This document shows, one piece after another, positions 25,625 to 34,603 of a stretch of 64,000 bases of DNA. The notes below the pieces were generated by a model. That model saw nothing but the letters and a program-made list of their open reading frames with translations, searched no databases and was not told where the DNA came from. The number at the start of each line of letters is the position of its first letter. The first letter of the stretch is position 1. This DNA comes from QIAW01 sp035487295 (GTDB lineage: Bacteria > Acidobacteriota > Terriglobia > Terriglobales > Acidobacteriaceae). The stretch spans positions 1-64,000 of the forward strand of contig DATHMH010000023.1 of the NCBI GenBank assembly GCA_035487295.1, given 5' to 3'. The position numbers were made by a program, and so were the translations under genes.

Positions 25625-28477
25625 TCAGTTGATCGAAATTTGGCCCTGCAACCGGATGTCGCGCGAGGAAGCGCCGACCACGATCTGGTAAGTACCCGGA
25701 GCGACTTTCCAGCTATGACTGTTCACATCCCAATAAGCAAACGAACGCATATCCAGAAGCAAATGGGCGTGGCCGGTTTGCCCCGGCGTCAGCGAAATCC
25801 TTTGGAAGCCCTTCAGCCACTTCGGCGGCTCGGATACGGCCACCGAGGGGATACCAACGTAGACTTGCCCGACTTCAGCCCCGGCGACCGGACCGGTATT
25901 GGTGATATCAAAATCCACCGCAACAGTCTGGTTCGGATTGCTGCTGAAAGAAGTTGAAGCCGGCGTGATAGCCAGGTTTTGAAACGAGAACGTCGTGTAA
26001 GAAAGCCCGAAGCCGAATGGAAACAACGGCTGCAGGTTGTTCGCGTCATAGTAGCGATAACCCATTTTTACGCCTTCCGAATAGGTCTCGACGCCGTTGA
26101 CGCCGGGATATTGCGAGGGCGTGTTTGCCGCAATTTGCGTATTGCTCACGGGGAAAGTAATGGGAAGTTTTCCCGAAGGATTGAAATCACCAAAGAGGAC
26201 CGCCGCTACCGCGTTACCGTCTTCCGATCCCGGGTACCAGGCTTCCAGAATGGCAGGAACGCTGTTCACCCATGGCATCAGAACCGGTGATCCGCTCTTG
26301 ATGACCACGATGGTCTTGGGTTGGGCCGCGACCACTTGCTCAATCAAGGAGTCATCCGTGCCGGGCAGCGCCAGGGTTGTGAGATCGGTTCCTTCCGATT
26401 CGTCCACACCAACCATCACGATGGCAACATTGGAACTTGCAGCCAAAGAAACCGCGCTGGAGATATTGCTTCCATCATTGAGAGTGACGGTCACACCCGA
26501 GCCGACGCGGCTCTGAAGGCCCGCTTGCGGGTAAATGGAGTAAATCGGATTGACGGTTGCGCTGCCACCCCCGCCGGTCTTGGGATGCGTGGCGAAGGGG
26601 CCGATCAAGGCAATCGAATGCAGTTGTGTTGCTTTCAACGGCAAAATTCCGCCTGTATTTTTCAGCAGCACCATGCCCTCTTCGGAGATGGGGCGCTCGG
26701 CGGCGCCATCCTGTTGCGCCATGGGAGACGGGATGAAGCAGTTGGTGGGATCGGGACATTGATTGACGGGTGGGGTATCCCATATACCGAAATCCATCAT
26801 GGTGGCGAAGCGCCGCACCAGGATGTTATCCACGGTGGAGACTGCTACTGTCCCATTCTGAAGATCGGTCAGCATCGCTGAGCCGTAAAAGACTGGCTGT
26901 GGCATTTCGAGATCCGTGCCGGCATTCGCAGAAGCTACCGTGCTGTGCTGCGCTCCAAAGTCTGTGGTCACAAATCCCGTGAAGCCCCAGTTCCCTCGCA
27001 AGATTTGGTGCAGCAGGACGTCGTTTTCACAATTGAACGTACCGTTCACCTTGTTGTAAGCGCACATGAATGCGCCTACATGGCCTTGCTTGACCGAAGC
27101 TTCGAAGTGCGGCAGATAAATTTCGCGCAGCGTGCGCTCGTCGATCACCGCGTTGATGGAGCCGCGATTGGTTTCCTGGTTGTTAGCTGCGTAATGCTTG
27201 GACTCGGCAATAATGCCGTTGCTCTGTATACCCTGAATGTCGTTGACGACAATCTGGCTCGCCAGATAGGGATCTTCGCCGTAGGCTTCGAACGTGCGTC
27301 CGTTGAATGGAACGCGGGCCATATTAATGTCGGGGCCTTCGACCAGGCCATTGCCGAAGAATTTGCACTCCTTTCCGACGAGAGTTCCATAGGTGTGGGC
27401 GGCTGCCGGATCGAAGGTTGCCGCAAGAGATATCGGCGCCGAAAAAGCGACGGCCCTTCCACCATGTCCTGGGCCTGCACCAGCCGCGCCCGCAGGACCG
27501 TTGGTGACATTCAGGTCAGGAATGCCCTCGCTGGGTATGCCCACCACGACGCGGTAATGAGTGGAATCAAATGTTCCGTGAAGTTGGGAAACTTTGTCGG
27601 TCAGCGACATCTTGCTCACGATGCCCTGCGCCCTGGCCACATTGCCGGTGCCGCCATTGACATTCAGTGTCACCGAGTCTGTGTGGGTCAGACTGCCGCT
27701 TTTTCCAGTAATGGTCACGACTGACGATCCGTCTGGGGTTGAACTTGATGTGGAAATCGTTAGCGTTGAAGTTCCTGGAGCGCCGATGGAAGCTGGATTA
27801 AAGCTGGCAGTCGCGCCGGCAGGCAGTCCGCTGGCGCTGAGACTGATCGCCCCGCTAAAGTTGCCACTTGGGGTGGAAGTAATGGAAACGGTGGCGCTGG
27901 CGCCGGCATTGACGGTCACGCTGGTTGGGCTGGCCGCCAATGAAAAATCAGGGGAAGGAGTTCCCTGGCCCAGAACTTCGATTCCGCTCACTAGTGAGTT
28001 GTCTTTTACCGCGGTGAACTGCAACACATACTGGCCGCTGGAATTTGCGTTCACCGTGAATTGCTCGATCACGGCCTTATTTTTGGCCCCGGCCGCGGCG
28101 AAGATATCGAAATTGGTCAGCACCGCGGTGTTGTTGATGGTCACGTTGAAGATCCGGCTCCCCGCCGTTCCCCAATAGGTTTCGGCAAAGTGCAGCCGCA
28201 CGGTGTTGCTCGAACCGGCCGTGAAACCGGCAATCGTGTAGCTGAAGCTTCCAATACGCGCCGTCTGATAGACCGCCATGGGCGCCGGGTTGGTGGCCCC
28301 ACTCAGGTCAATGGTGTTGGCGTGGTTGATGGTCGTGCCGCCGCTGAAGTCCTGGTCGGCAACAAATGGAGCCACGGCGGGCCCGCCGGCGTTGATTTGT
28401 ACCTGCGCCCCGGCAGGAAGGTTGAACAACATCAAAGCGATTATTACCAGCAGCAACAGCGAGGTTCTTATCTTCAC
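25625..28477 (-). CDS. Malectin-Ig-GH3 beta-glucosidase fusion, secreted
   Basis: 950 aa. Signal peptide (LLLLVIIALMLFNLPAGAQ). A malectin domain spans about 26-168 and an Ig-like domain 176-274 (GNFSGAISLSASGLPAG). A complete GH3 enzyme runs from about 284 to 950: KH at 427-428, nucleophile D506 in GFVTTDFGAQHS, GGGGSATVNP in the second domain, and a terminal Fn3-like domain (VDFDITNTGPVAGAEVGQVY). The GH3 part is close in sequence to the protein at 11672-13939, so this looks like that enzyme with binding modules added in front. In the other enzymes of the locus malectin is C-terminal. It is the third gene of the P3 operon. Confidence 0.92.
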   Translation of the reverse strand: MKIRTSLLLLVIIALMLFNLPAGAQVQINAGGPAVAPFVADQDFSGGTTINHANTIDLSGATNPAPMAVYQTARIGSFSYTIAGFTAGSSNTVRLHFAETYWGTAGSRIFNVTINNTAVLTNFDIFAAAGAKNKAVIEQFTVNANSSGQYVLQFTAVKDNSLVSGIEVLGQGTPSPDFSLAASPTSVTVNAGASATVSITSTPSGNFSGAISLSASGLPAGATASFNPASIGAPGTSTLTISTSSSTPDGSSVVTITGKSGSLTHTDSVTLNVNGGTGNVARAQGIVSKMSLTDKVSQLHGTFDSTHYRVVVGIPSEGIPDLNVTNGPAGAAGAGPGHGGRAVAFSAPISLAATFDPAAAHTYGTLVGKECKFFGNGLVEGPDINMARVPFNGRTFEAYGEDPYLASQIVVNDIQGIQSNGIIAESKHYAANNQETNRGSINAVIDERTLREIYLPHFEASVKQGHVGAFMCAYNKVNGTFNCENDVLLHQILRGNWGFTGFVTTDFGAQHSTVASANAGTDLEMPQPVFYGSAMLTDLQNGTVAVSTVDNILVRRFATMMDFGIWDTPPVNQCPDPTNCFIPSPMAQQDGAAERPISEEGMVLLKNTGGILPLKATQLHSIALIGPFATHPKTGGGGSATVNPIYSIYPQAGLQSRVGSGVTVTLNDGSNISSAVSLAASSNVAIVMVGVDESEGTDLTTLALPGTDDSLIEQVVAAQPKTIVVIKSGSPVLMPWVNSVPAILEAWYPGSEDGNAVAAVLFGDFNPSGKLPITFPVSNTQIAANTPSQYPGVNGVETYSEGVKMGYRYYDANNLQPLFPFGFGLSYTTFSFQNLAITPASTSFSSNPNQTVAVDFDITNTGPVAGAEVGQVYVGIPSVAVSEPPKWLKGFQRISLTPGQTGHAHLLLDMRSFAYWDVNSHSWKVAPGTYQIVVGASSRDIRLQGQISIN

Positions 28478-28557
28478 CGGTCATTCTCCTTTGAGTCGCT
28501 TACTCGTACCGCTACTTACCGCCTGTGGACCCAAACTAGCGACGGATCTGACTTGCC

Positions 28558-28585
28558 GATGGGGAGGTTTGAAGACCTCCCCATC
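28558..28585 (-). other. Intercistronic hairpin
   Basis: Perfect 11-bp inverted repeat (GATGGGGAGGT/ACCTCCCCATC) with a 6-nt loop, 29 bp after the stop of the GH16 gene and before the malectin-GH3 gene. No T-run follows. It is more likely an mRNA processing or stability element than a full terminator. Confidence 0.6.
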
Positions 28586-28613
28586 TCAGGCATGCTCGTG
28601 CTGTCATTTGCTC

Positions 28614-31382
28614 TTATTGGATTTCGATCCCGCTCACAAGGGAGTTGTCTTTCACCGGTGTGAACTTGATCACATACTGGCCGCTGGTATTGGCATTCAC
28701 TGTGAACTGTTCGATGACTGCTTTGTTCTTGGCCCCCGCCGCCGCGAAGATATCGAAGTTGGTCAATACCTGCGTGTTGTTGATAGTTACGTTGAAGAGT
28801 CGGCTCCCTGCCGTACCCCAGTAGGTTTCGGCAAAGTGCAGCCGTACCGTATGGCTTGAGCCAGCCGTAATACCGCTGCTGGTGATCGTGTAGGTGAAGG
28901 CGCCGATGCGCGCCGTCTGGTAAACCGCCATGGGCGCGGGGTTCGTGACCCCACTCAGATCAATGGTGTTGGCGTGATTGATGGTGCCGCCGCCGGCAAA
29001 TTCTTCATCGGCAGCGAACGGACTCACCGCCGGTCCGCCGGAGTTGATCTTGACCGAAGTCGGCGGCGGGCAAATGAAATTTACGGTGGCCTGGTTTGAC
29101 GGGGCCGAGGTGCCGGCCGAGTTGGAGCCTTCCGCCAGATAGAAGTACGTAGTGGGGCAAACCACCCCGGTATCAGAGAATGCAGTGGCGGTTAAGCCGC
29201 TTGCAATCTGGTTGCTGCTCGAGGGCGTGAATCCGGAGGTCGTGCTGCGGAATATGTTGTAGGTTGGCGTGCAGTTTGCCGTGCTTGCCGTCCAGCTCAG
29301 GTTGATCTGGGTGGCGGAAACTCCCATCCCGCTCAGGCCGGTTGGCGCCGAGGGCACAGCGCAAGTGGAAGACGTTGTCGCGCTGGCCGAAGCCGGCGCG
29401 GAGGCCCCCGCGGAATTCACCGCTTTTACGGTGTAGTTGTAGGTAGTTGAAGCAGCCAAGCCGGTATCCTTCAAACTGGTTGCGGATAGCCCGCTCGCAA
29501 TCTGGACGCCGTTCCTGGTCACGGTATAAGTAACCGCGCCGCCGCATGCTGGACCGGTGACTGCCGCCCAACTCAGGTCAATCTCACTGCTGGAGACGGG
29601 GTTTGCACTAAAGTTTGCCGGAGTGCCCGGAGCTGCGCAACCGCCCTGCGGAATGATTTCAATACCCCTGATGCTGGGGTTCTTGTGGGGCGCAGCGCTT
29701 GTACCAAGAGTGAAAGCGATCGTGATTGTGCCAGTGCTGTCGGCTTTTACGTTGAACTGCTGAATGTTAGCGATGAACTCTCCGCCGGCAGCGGCGAAAA
29801 TATCAAAGTTCGATAGCACCGTCGTGCCATTGATGACGACATTGAATGCGCGTTGACCGGCAGCGGCGAATGCAACTTCGGCAAGGTGCAGCCGGACGGT
29901 GTAACTGGCGCCGGGTGTCAAATTGGGAATGGTATATGTCGTCGGTCCCCAGCGCTCGGTGCGATAGACTCCCTGGGGAGCGGGGTTTGTGACCTTAGAA
30001 ACATCAATCACATCGGGATAAGCATTCGTGGCGCCAAGATTGAACCCGACATCTTGAACGAAGTTATCGCTTCCCACCAGGCTTCCCGAACTGATAGCAA
30101 TGGCCTGAACGTTGGTTCCAGTCGTGGGCAAGGTGACAACAGCCTGGTTGGAAAGAGGAGATTCTCCCGACTCCTGGCCTGTAGCTGTGACCACGTAATA
30201 GTACGTGGTGCCCGGTTTCAGGAGCACATCGGTGAACGTGGTCCCATGAACTCCGGTGGAGATCATGTTGGCCATGTTGGTATTCGAGATGTTGTGCGCC
30301 GCTCCCGGCGTGGTGCTGCGGAAGATGTTGTAGGTGATGCCGGGATCGCCGGCCGCCGTTGAACTCGCGCCCCAACTCAACTGCACCTGGCTGTTGGAAA
30401 CAGCCGTCGCAGTCAAAGATGTCACCGCAGCCGGCGCGGGCGTCTGGTAAACATGAACGTAGTCAATATTCATGAATTGCGGCACGACCGTGCCCGGGCC
30501 CGGAGGGCCGACGAATCCGCCGCCGACCGCGACATCGTAGACGATAAAGAAGGGATGTCCAAAGAAATCCCACTGGCCCAATGTCGATGCGCCGGTGGTC
30601 GGGTCCGAGCCGACGCCCATGATTTCACCCGGCGTGTAGCTGGCGTAGACGTTGGATGGATTGTCAACATAGAACTGGACCAAAAAAGGCGACCAGATCA
30701 CGCCGTATTTATGAAATCCGCTGGGAAGAGGCGTCGTGGATTTGAATTGTGCGCCGAGCCCGACGTTTGCATAACCGATGCCGTGAATGGTGCCCTTGCT
30801 CTGGTTGGGCTGGGCCCCATTGTTTTCCATGATGTCAATTTCGCCGCAGCCCGGCCAGGTGACGCCGTTGTCGCCCAGCATCCAGAAGGCAGGCCAGATG
30901 GCCTGGCTGGTAGGAATTTGAAAGTTGGATTCAACCCTGCCGTATTGAAAGTCAAAGCCACGGCCGCCGGTGAGCTGCGACTTGAAGCGGGCAGAAAAAT
31001 AGGTGCCGCCCGACAAGTAAGTCTTGATGACCAGATGGCCGTTGCCGTCGAGATAAGACGTGGTGCCATCGTCAATCATGTCTTCGATCTCGCCGGTACC
31101 AAAGACGCCCTGGCCGGTATTGAAAGTCCAAAACCGATTGTTGCCGCTGGCGGGTGTGAACACTCCGGCCCCCCCGTTGAACTCATCGGCAAAGACCGGC
31201 GTTCCCCAATTTGTTACCTGCGCGCTTGCAATCGGGGCCAGAGCGAATAACGCTGCCATCGTGAACAGCAGAAATATGCCTGCTCTTGAAACGAACAGAT
31301 TTCTCATTCCTCCGAATCGATGGGAACGGAACCTTGCCGGGTTGAAGTCTTCTGGTTCCTGCGAAGGCGATAACTTGATCAT
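28614..31382 (-). CDS. GH16 beta-glucanase with Fn3 and two malectin domains, secreted
   Basis: 922 aa from the ATG at 31382, chosen because AAGGAGA lies 8 nt upstream; an in-frame TTG at 31448 is unlikely. A long n-region leads into a hydrophobic signal (GIFLLFTMAALFALAPIASAQ). The GH16 domain spans about 56-315 with the catalytic motif GEIDIMEN (E181, D183, E186) and flanking WPAFWMLGD and IDYVHVYQ, typical of laminarinase/endo-beta-1,3-glucanase-like members. Fn3, malectin (about 425-570), two Fn3 and a second malectin (about 770-922) follow. It probably performs endo-hydrolysis of beta-1,3(-1,4)-glucan, feeding the GH3 enzymes. The exact linkage is not predictable from sequence alone. Confidence 0.92.
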   Translation of the reverse strand: MIKLSPSQEPEDFNPARFRSHRFGGMRNLFVSRAGIFLLFTMAALFALAPIASAQVTNWGTPVFADEFNGGAGVFTPASGNNRFWTFNTGQGVFGTGEIEDMIDDGTTSYLDGNGHLVIKTYLSGGTYFSARFKSQLTGGRGFDFQYGRVESNFQIPTSQAIWPAFWMLGDNGVTWPGCGEIDIMENNGAQPNQSKGTIHGIGYANVGLGAQFKSTTPLPSGFHKYGVIWSPFLVQFYVDNPSNVYASYTPGEIMGVGSDPTTGASTLGQWDFFGHPFFIVYDVAVGGGFVGPPGPGTVVPQFMNIDYVHVYQTPAPAAVTSLTATAVSNSQVQLSWGASSTAAGDPGITYNIFRSTTPGAAHNISNTNMANMISTGVHGTTFTDVLLKPGTTYYYVVTATGQESGESPLSNQAVVTLPTTGTNVQAIAISSGSLVGSDNFVQDVGFNLGATNAYPDVIDVSKVTNPAPQGVYRTERWGPTTYTIPNLTPGASYTVRLHLAEVAFAAAGQRAFNVVINGTTVLSNFDIFAAAGGEFIANIQQFNVKADSTGTITIAFTLGTSAAPHKNPSIRGIEIIPQGGCAAPGTPANFSANPVSSSEIDLSWAAVTGPACGGAVTYTVTRNGVQIASGLSATSLKDTGLAASTTYNYTVKAVNSAGASAPASASATTSSTCAVPSAPTGLSGMGVSATQINLSWTASTANCTPTYNIFRSTTSGFTPSSSNQIASGLTATAFSDTGVVCPTTYFYLAEGSNSAGTSAPSNQATVNFICPPPTSVKINSGGPAVSPFAADEEFAGGGTINHANTIDLSGVTNPAPMAVYQTARIGAFTYTITSSGITAGSSHTVRLHFAETYWGTAGSRLFNVTINNTQVLTNFDIFAAAGAKNKAVIEQFTVNANTSGQYVIKFTPVKDNSLVSGIEIQ

Positions 31383-31453
31383 GAATGGTCTCCTTGTTAA
31401 AACTGCTGGTAAACCTCGCTTTGCTTTTCCGCAATTCGATGGTGTCAAAATTT

Positions 31454-31486
31454 GGCCCGAGTAGTCGTACGGAATCTACTCGGGCC
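31454..31486 (-). other. Intercistronic hairpin
   Basis: Perfect 11-bp inverted repeat (GGCCCGAGTAG/CTACTCGGGCC) with an 11-nt loop between the propeller and GH16 genes. A second small palindrome, CTCGTGTTCACGAG, lies at 31509-31522. It is a probable stability or partial termination element. Confidence 0.6.
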
Positions 31487-31528
31487 TTGCAATCTAACCC
31501 TGGTGGCTCTCGTGTTCACGAGGGCCGT

Positions 31529-34500
31529 TTACTGGATTTCGATCCCGCTCACCAGAGATTTGTCTGTCACGGTGGTGAACGTGATTACATATTGGCCGCT
31601 GGCATTTGCGTTTGCCGTAAATTGCCTGATCACTGCCTTGTTCATGGCTCCCGCGGCCGCGAAGATATCGAAATTCGTCAATACCTGCGTGCCGTTGATG
31701 CTCACGTTGAACACGCGCTTTGCCGCCGCCGTCCAGAAGGTCTCGGCAAAGTGCAGCCGCACCGAGTGGCTGGAGTTGGCAGTGAAGCCGGGAATCGTGT
31801 AGCTGAATGTGGTACCTGCGCCGATGGTCGCCGCCACCCGTGCCGACTGGTACACCGCCATCGGCGCCGGATTGGTTGCTCCGCTCAAGTCGATCGTGTT
31901 GGCATGATCGATCGTCACCCCACCGGTGAAATCGGCATCGGCCACGAAGGGACTCACCGCCGGCCCACCCGCATTGATCCGCACTGCCGGCGTGCAGATT
32001 TGCGTGGTTGCGCTCGCCTGGTTCGACGCTGCCGAAGTTCCCGCCGAGTCAGAGCCTTGCACGAGATAGAAGTAAGCAGTGTTGCACCCCAATCCTGAAT
32101 CGGAGAAAGTCGTGCCGCCTACTCCACTGGCAATCTGGTTGCTGCTTGACGGCGTAAAGCCCGAGGCCGTGCTGCGGAAAACCTTATAACTGATCGTGCA
32201 GCCTGACGCCGTGCTTGCCCCCCAGCTCAGGTTGATCTGGGTGCTGGAGGTTGCCGTAGCGCTCAGTCCGCCGGGAGCGGTCGGCACTGTGCTGCAAGTG
32301 CTCGCACCGGGGACAATCTCGATGCCGCTGATCAGCGCGTTGTTCACAACCGTAGTCGTGGTGATGGTGTAGATGCCTTTGGCATCAGCATTCTCGGTGA
32401 ATTCTTCAATTACCGCTTTGTTGGTTGCGCCGGCGGTTGCGAAGATATCGAAGTTCGTCAACACCTGCGTGCCGTTGATGCTTACGTTGAAGGTCCGCGA
32501 CCCGGCTGTGGTAAAGAAGGTTTCAGCAAAGTGCAGCCGCACCTTCTGGCTCGACCCGGGAGCAAAGCCCCCAATCGTGTAGGTGAAATTCCCAATGCGC
32601 GCGGTCTGGTACACGGCCATGGGCGCCGGGTTGGTTACACCGGTCAGATCAATCGTGTTGGCGTGAGTGATGGTGGTGCCGCCGGCAAAGTCTTCGTCGG
32701 CCAGGAATGGGCTGACTGCCGGACCGCCGGCATTGATCGCAATGCTGGTGATGGCTGGTCCGCTGGTAGCGCTCGCCTGGTTCGAGGGAGACGATGCGCC
32801 AGCCGGATCAAGGGCCTCCACCACGTAGAAATAAGTGGTAGAGGGCGTGGCGGTCGTATCAGAGAAAGTAGTGCCAAATATGCCGGTGGCAATCTGGTTG
32901 CTGCTGGAAGGAGTGAATCCAGACGTTGTGCCGCGAAACACGCTGTAGCTGGGAGTGCACGTGCCCGCCGTGCTAGCCGTCCAGCTCAGGTTAATTTGAC
33001 TGCCGGAAATTGTCGTTGCGCTCAGCCCACCAGGCACCGTAGCTATGGGGCAACTGGTATTGAACAGACCATAAACGCACAATTGTCCGCTGCCTGCGTT
33101 GGCGGTGCCGAAGCTGCCGAGATATACCTTGCCGTTGGCAATCGTGGCATAACCGTCTTTGGCAAAGTTGTTGCAACTGTCACGACCGGCATTCTGCTGG
33201 TTGTTGTAAAGTTCCGTGGATATCTTGTTGGCGTCATATGCCCGCAGCACGCCCGGTACCGTTCCGTGGTTGGCATCGCCGCTGAGCACAGCGTTGGCCC
33301 ACACAATTCCGTTGGTGTTGCCGTTCGCAGAAAGCGAAAGAAAGGCACCCGGCTCACCACCAATAAAATCGGGCCCCGTCTGGAAATTCGGCAGGTTTAA
33401 GTCATTGCCATTGAATTGAAATGCCTTGAGGTTGTCGCCCTGGGACCACATGTAAACCTCAGGACCATTGAGCGCGCTATCCCAATACACAGCGCTTCCG
33501 TGAAGCGCCGACCCGAGCTTAATGGTCTGAACGGCGCTCCCGTCGCCCAGATGTCCGAGGCTTGCGCTGTCAACCACATATCCTGTCGAAGATTTGCCAA
33601 CCATGACCAGGCGGTTGCCCGGCGGGATCAGCATCGCCCCGGAGGTATCGAGATCCAGGTCGGCGCCGTCGAGGTTGGCATGATTCGCGGCGGTAAACCA
33701 ATCCAGAAGCCCGAGGCTGGGGCTCAGTTTAATGAAGCTTTCACTGAAATTCGAGACTCCGTCCCAAGTCCCGTTGCTGGTTCCGAAATAAATGTTGCCG
33801 GAGGCATCGACCGCCGGTCCTTGCCCTGACCCCCACAGGCTGTCGCCGTTTCCTGTTGGAGAAGTGTTGAAGACCGCCAACTGGGCAAGCGTCGTAGGAT
33901 CGTAGGAAAAGAGGAATCCGTGATAAGTCCCCATGTCGCAATGGGAACTGAAAGGAATCAACAGATGGCCGCTGGCCAGCTGCAATCCTGCGCGCTGGTT
34001 TTGCGCCGTGGCGCTGAACCCACCATGGGTAATCTGCACTGGACTTCCGGCTTTGTTGGCCCCCGTGCTGATATCGAGGGCGTGCAGCATGAAGGAAAAA
34101 GCGCCGCCGTTGTTCAGCGAATTCACTACATAAAGCGTTCCGGTGGAAGGATTAATCACCGGCGTGCCCACAATTCCCGCGTTGCCGTTGATGTCGACGC
34201 AACCGGCGCCATAGTTAGCATTCGAGATGGGTGTTCCCAGGTTGACATGCCAGTACTGGGTCCCGTTCTCGGCGTCGAACGCATAGACGCTGTTGTTTGT
34301 CGTCGCGACATAAACCACGTTGTGCGTTCCGCCTGCAATACTCACATTAGCCGCGACCAGCGGTTGCGAGTAGACCTGATTGTCGACCGCAAGTTTAAAC
34401 TGCAGCCCGAAATTGGTGGGATTCACATTCGATGGCGTTAAGGTGGTTTCATTGAGGTTTTGCCCGGTTCGCCCAAGGTCGTTGTGCTGGGTAAGCACAC

Positions 34501-34603
34501 TGACCTGGGCCGACGCGAACATGTTGGCCAGCAGTAGAAATAAAGCCAAACCGAAAAATAGCAAGGTCCCTCTTCCGTTTTTCACTTCGTATATCCTCCT
34601 CAT
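31529..34603 (-). CDS. Secreted PQQ-like beta-propeller protein with Fn3 and two malectin domains
   Basis: 1024 aa. Signal peptide (GTLLFFGLALFLLLANMFASAQ). Residues about 33-530 form a PQQ-binding-like beta-propeller, with blades such as VVYVATTNNSVYAFDAENG and GIVGTPVINPSTGTLYVV. Then come Fn3 (SQINLSWTASTAG), malectin (about 645-790), Fn3 and a final malectin (about 890-1024). It is a paralogue of the partial gene at 1-1276. No catalytic residues of quinoprotein dehydrogenases can be asserted, so it may be a scaffold, binding protein or lyase-like enzyme of unknown reaction. It is the first gene of the P3 operon, which suggests an important role in glycan use. Confidence 0.88.
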   Translation of the reverse strand: MRRIYEVKNGRGTLLFFGLALFLLLANMFASAQVSVLTQHNDLGRTGQNLNETTLTPSNVNPTNFGLQFKLAVDNQVYSQPLVAANVSIAGGTHNVVYVATTNNSVYAFDAENGTQYWHVNLGTPISNANYGAGCVDINGNAGIVGTPVINPSTGTLYVVNSLNNGGAFSFMLHALDISTGANKAGSPVQITHGGFSATAQNQRAGLQLASGHLLIPFSSHCDMGTYHGFLFSYDPTTLAQLAVFNTSPTGNGDSLWGSGQGPAVDASGNIYFGTSNGTWDGVSNFSESFIKLSPSLGLLDWFTAANHANLDGADLDLDTSGAMLIPPGNRLVMVGKSSTGYVVDSASLGHLGDGSAVQTIKLGSALHGSAVYWDSALNGPEVYMWSQGDNLKAFQFNGNDLNLPNFQTGPDFIGGEPGAFLSLSANGNTNGIVWANAVLSGDANHGTVPGVLRAYDANKISTELYNNQQNAGRDSCNNFAKDGYATIANGKVYLGSFGTANAGSGQLCVYGLFNTSCPIATVPGGLSATTISGSQINLSWTASTAGTCTPSYSVFRGTTSGFTPSSSNQIATGIFGTTFSDTTATPSTTYFYVVEALDPAGASSPSNQASATSGPAITSIAINAGGPAVSPFLADEDFAGGTTITHANTIDLTGVTNPAPMAVYQTARIGNFTYTIGGFAPGSSQKVRLHFAETFFTTAGSRTFNVSINGTQVLTNFDIFATAGATNKAVIEEFTENADAKGIYTITTTTVVNNALISGIEIVPGASTCSTVPTAPGGLSATATSSTQINLSWGASTASGCTISYKVFRSTASGFTPSSSNQIASGVGGTTFSDSGLGCNTAYFYLVQGSDSAGTSAASNQASATTQICTPAVRINAGGPAVSPFVADADFTGGVTIDHANTIDLSGATNPAPMAVYQSARVAATIGAGTTFSYTIPGFTANSSHSVRLHFAETFWTAAAKRVFNVSINGTQVLTNFDIFAAAGAMNKAVIRQFTANANASGQYVITFTTVTDKSLVSGIEIQ

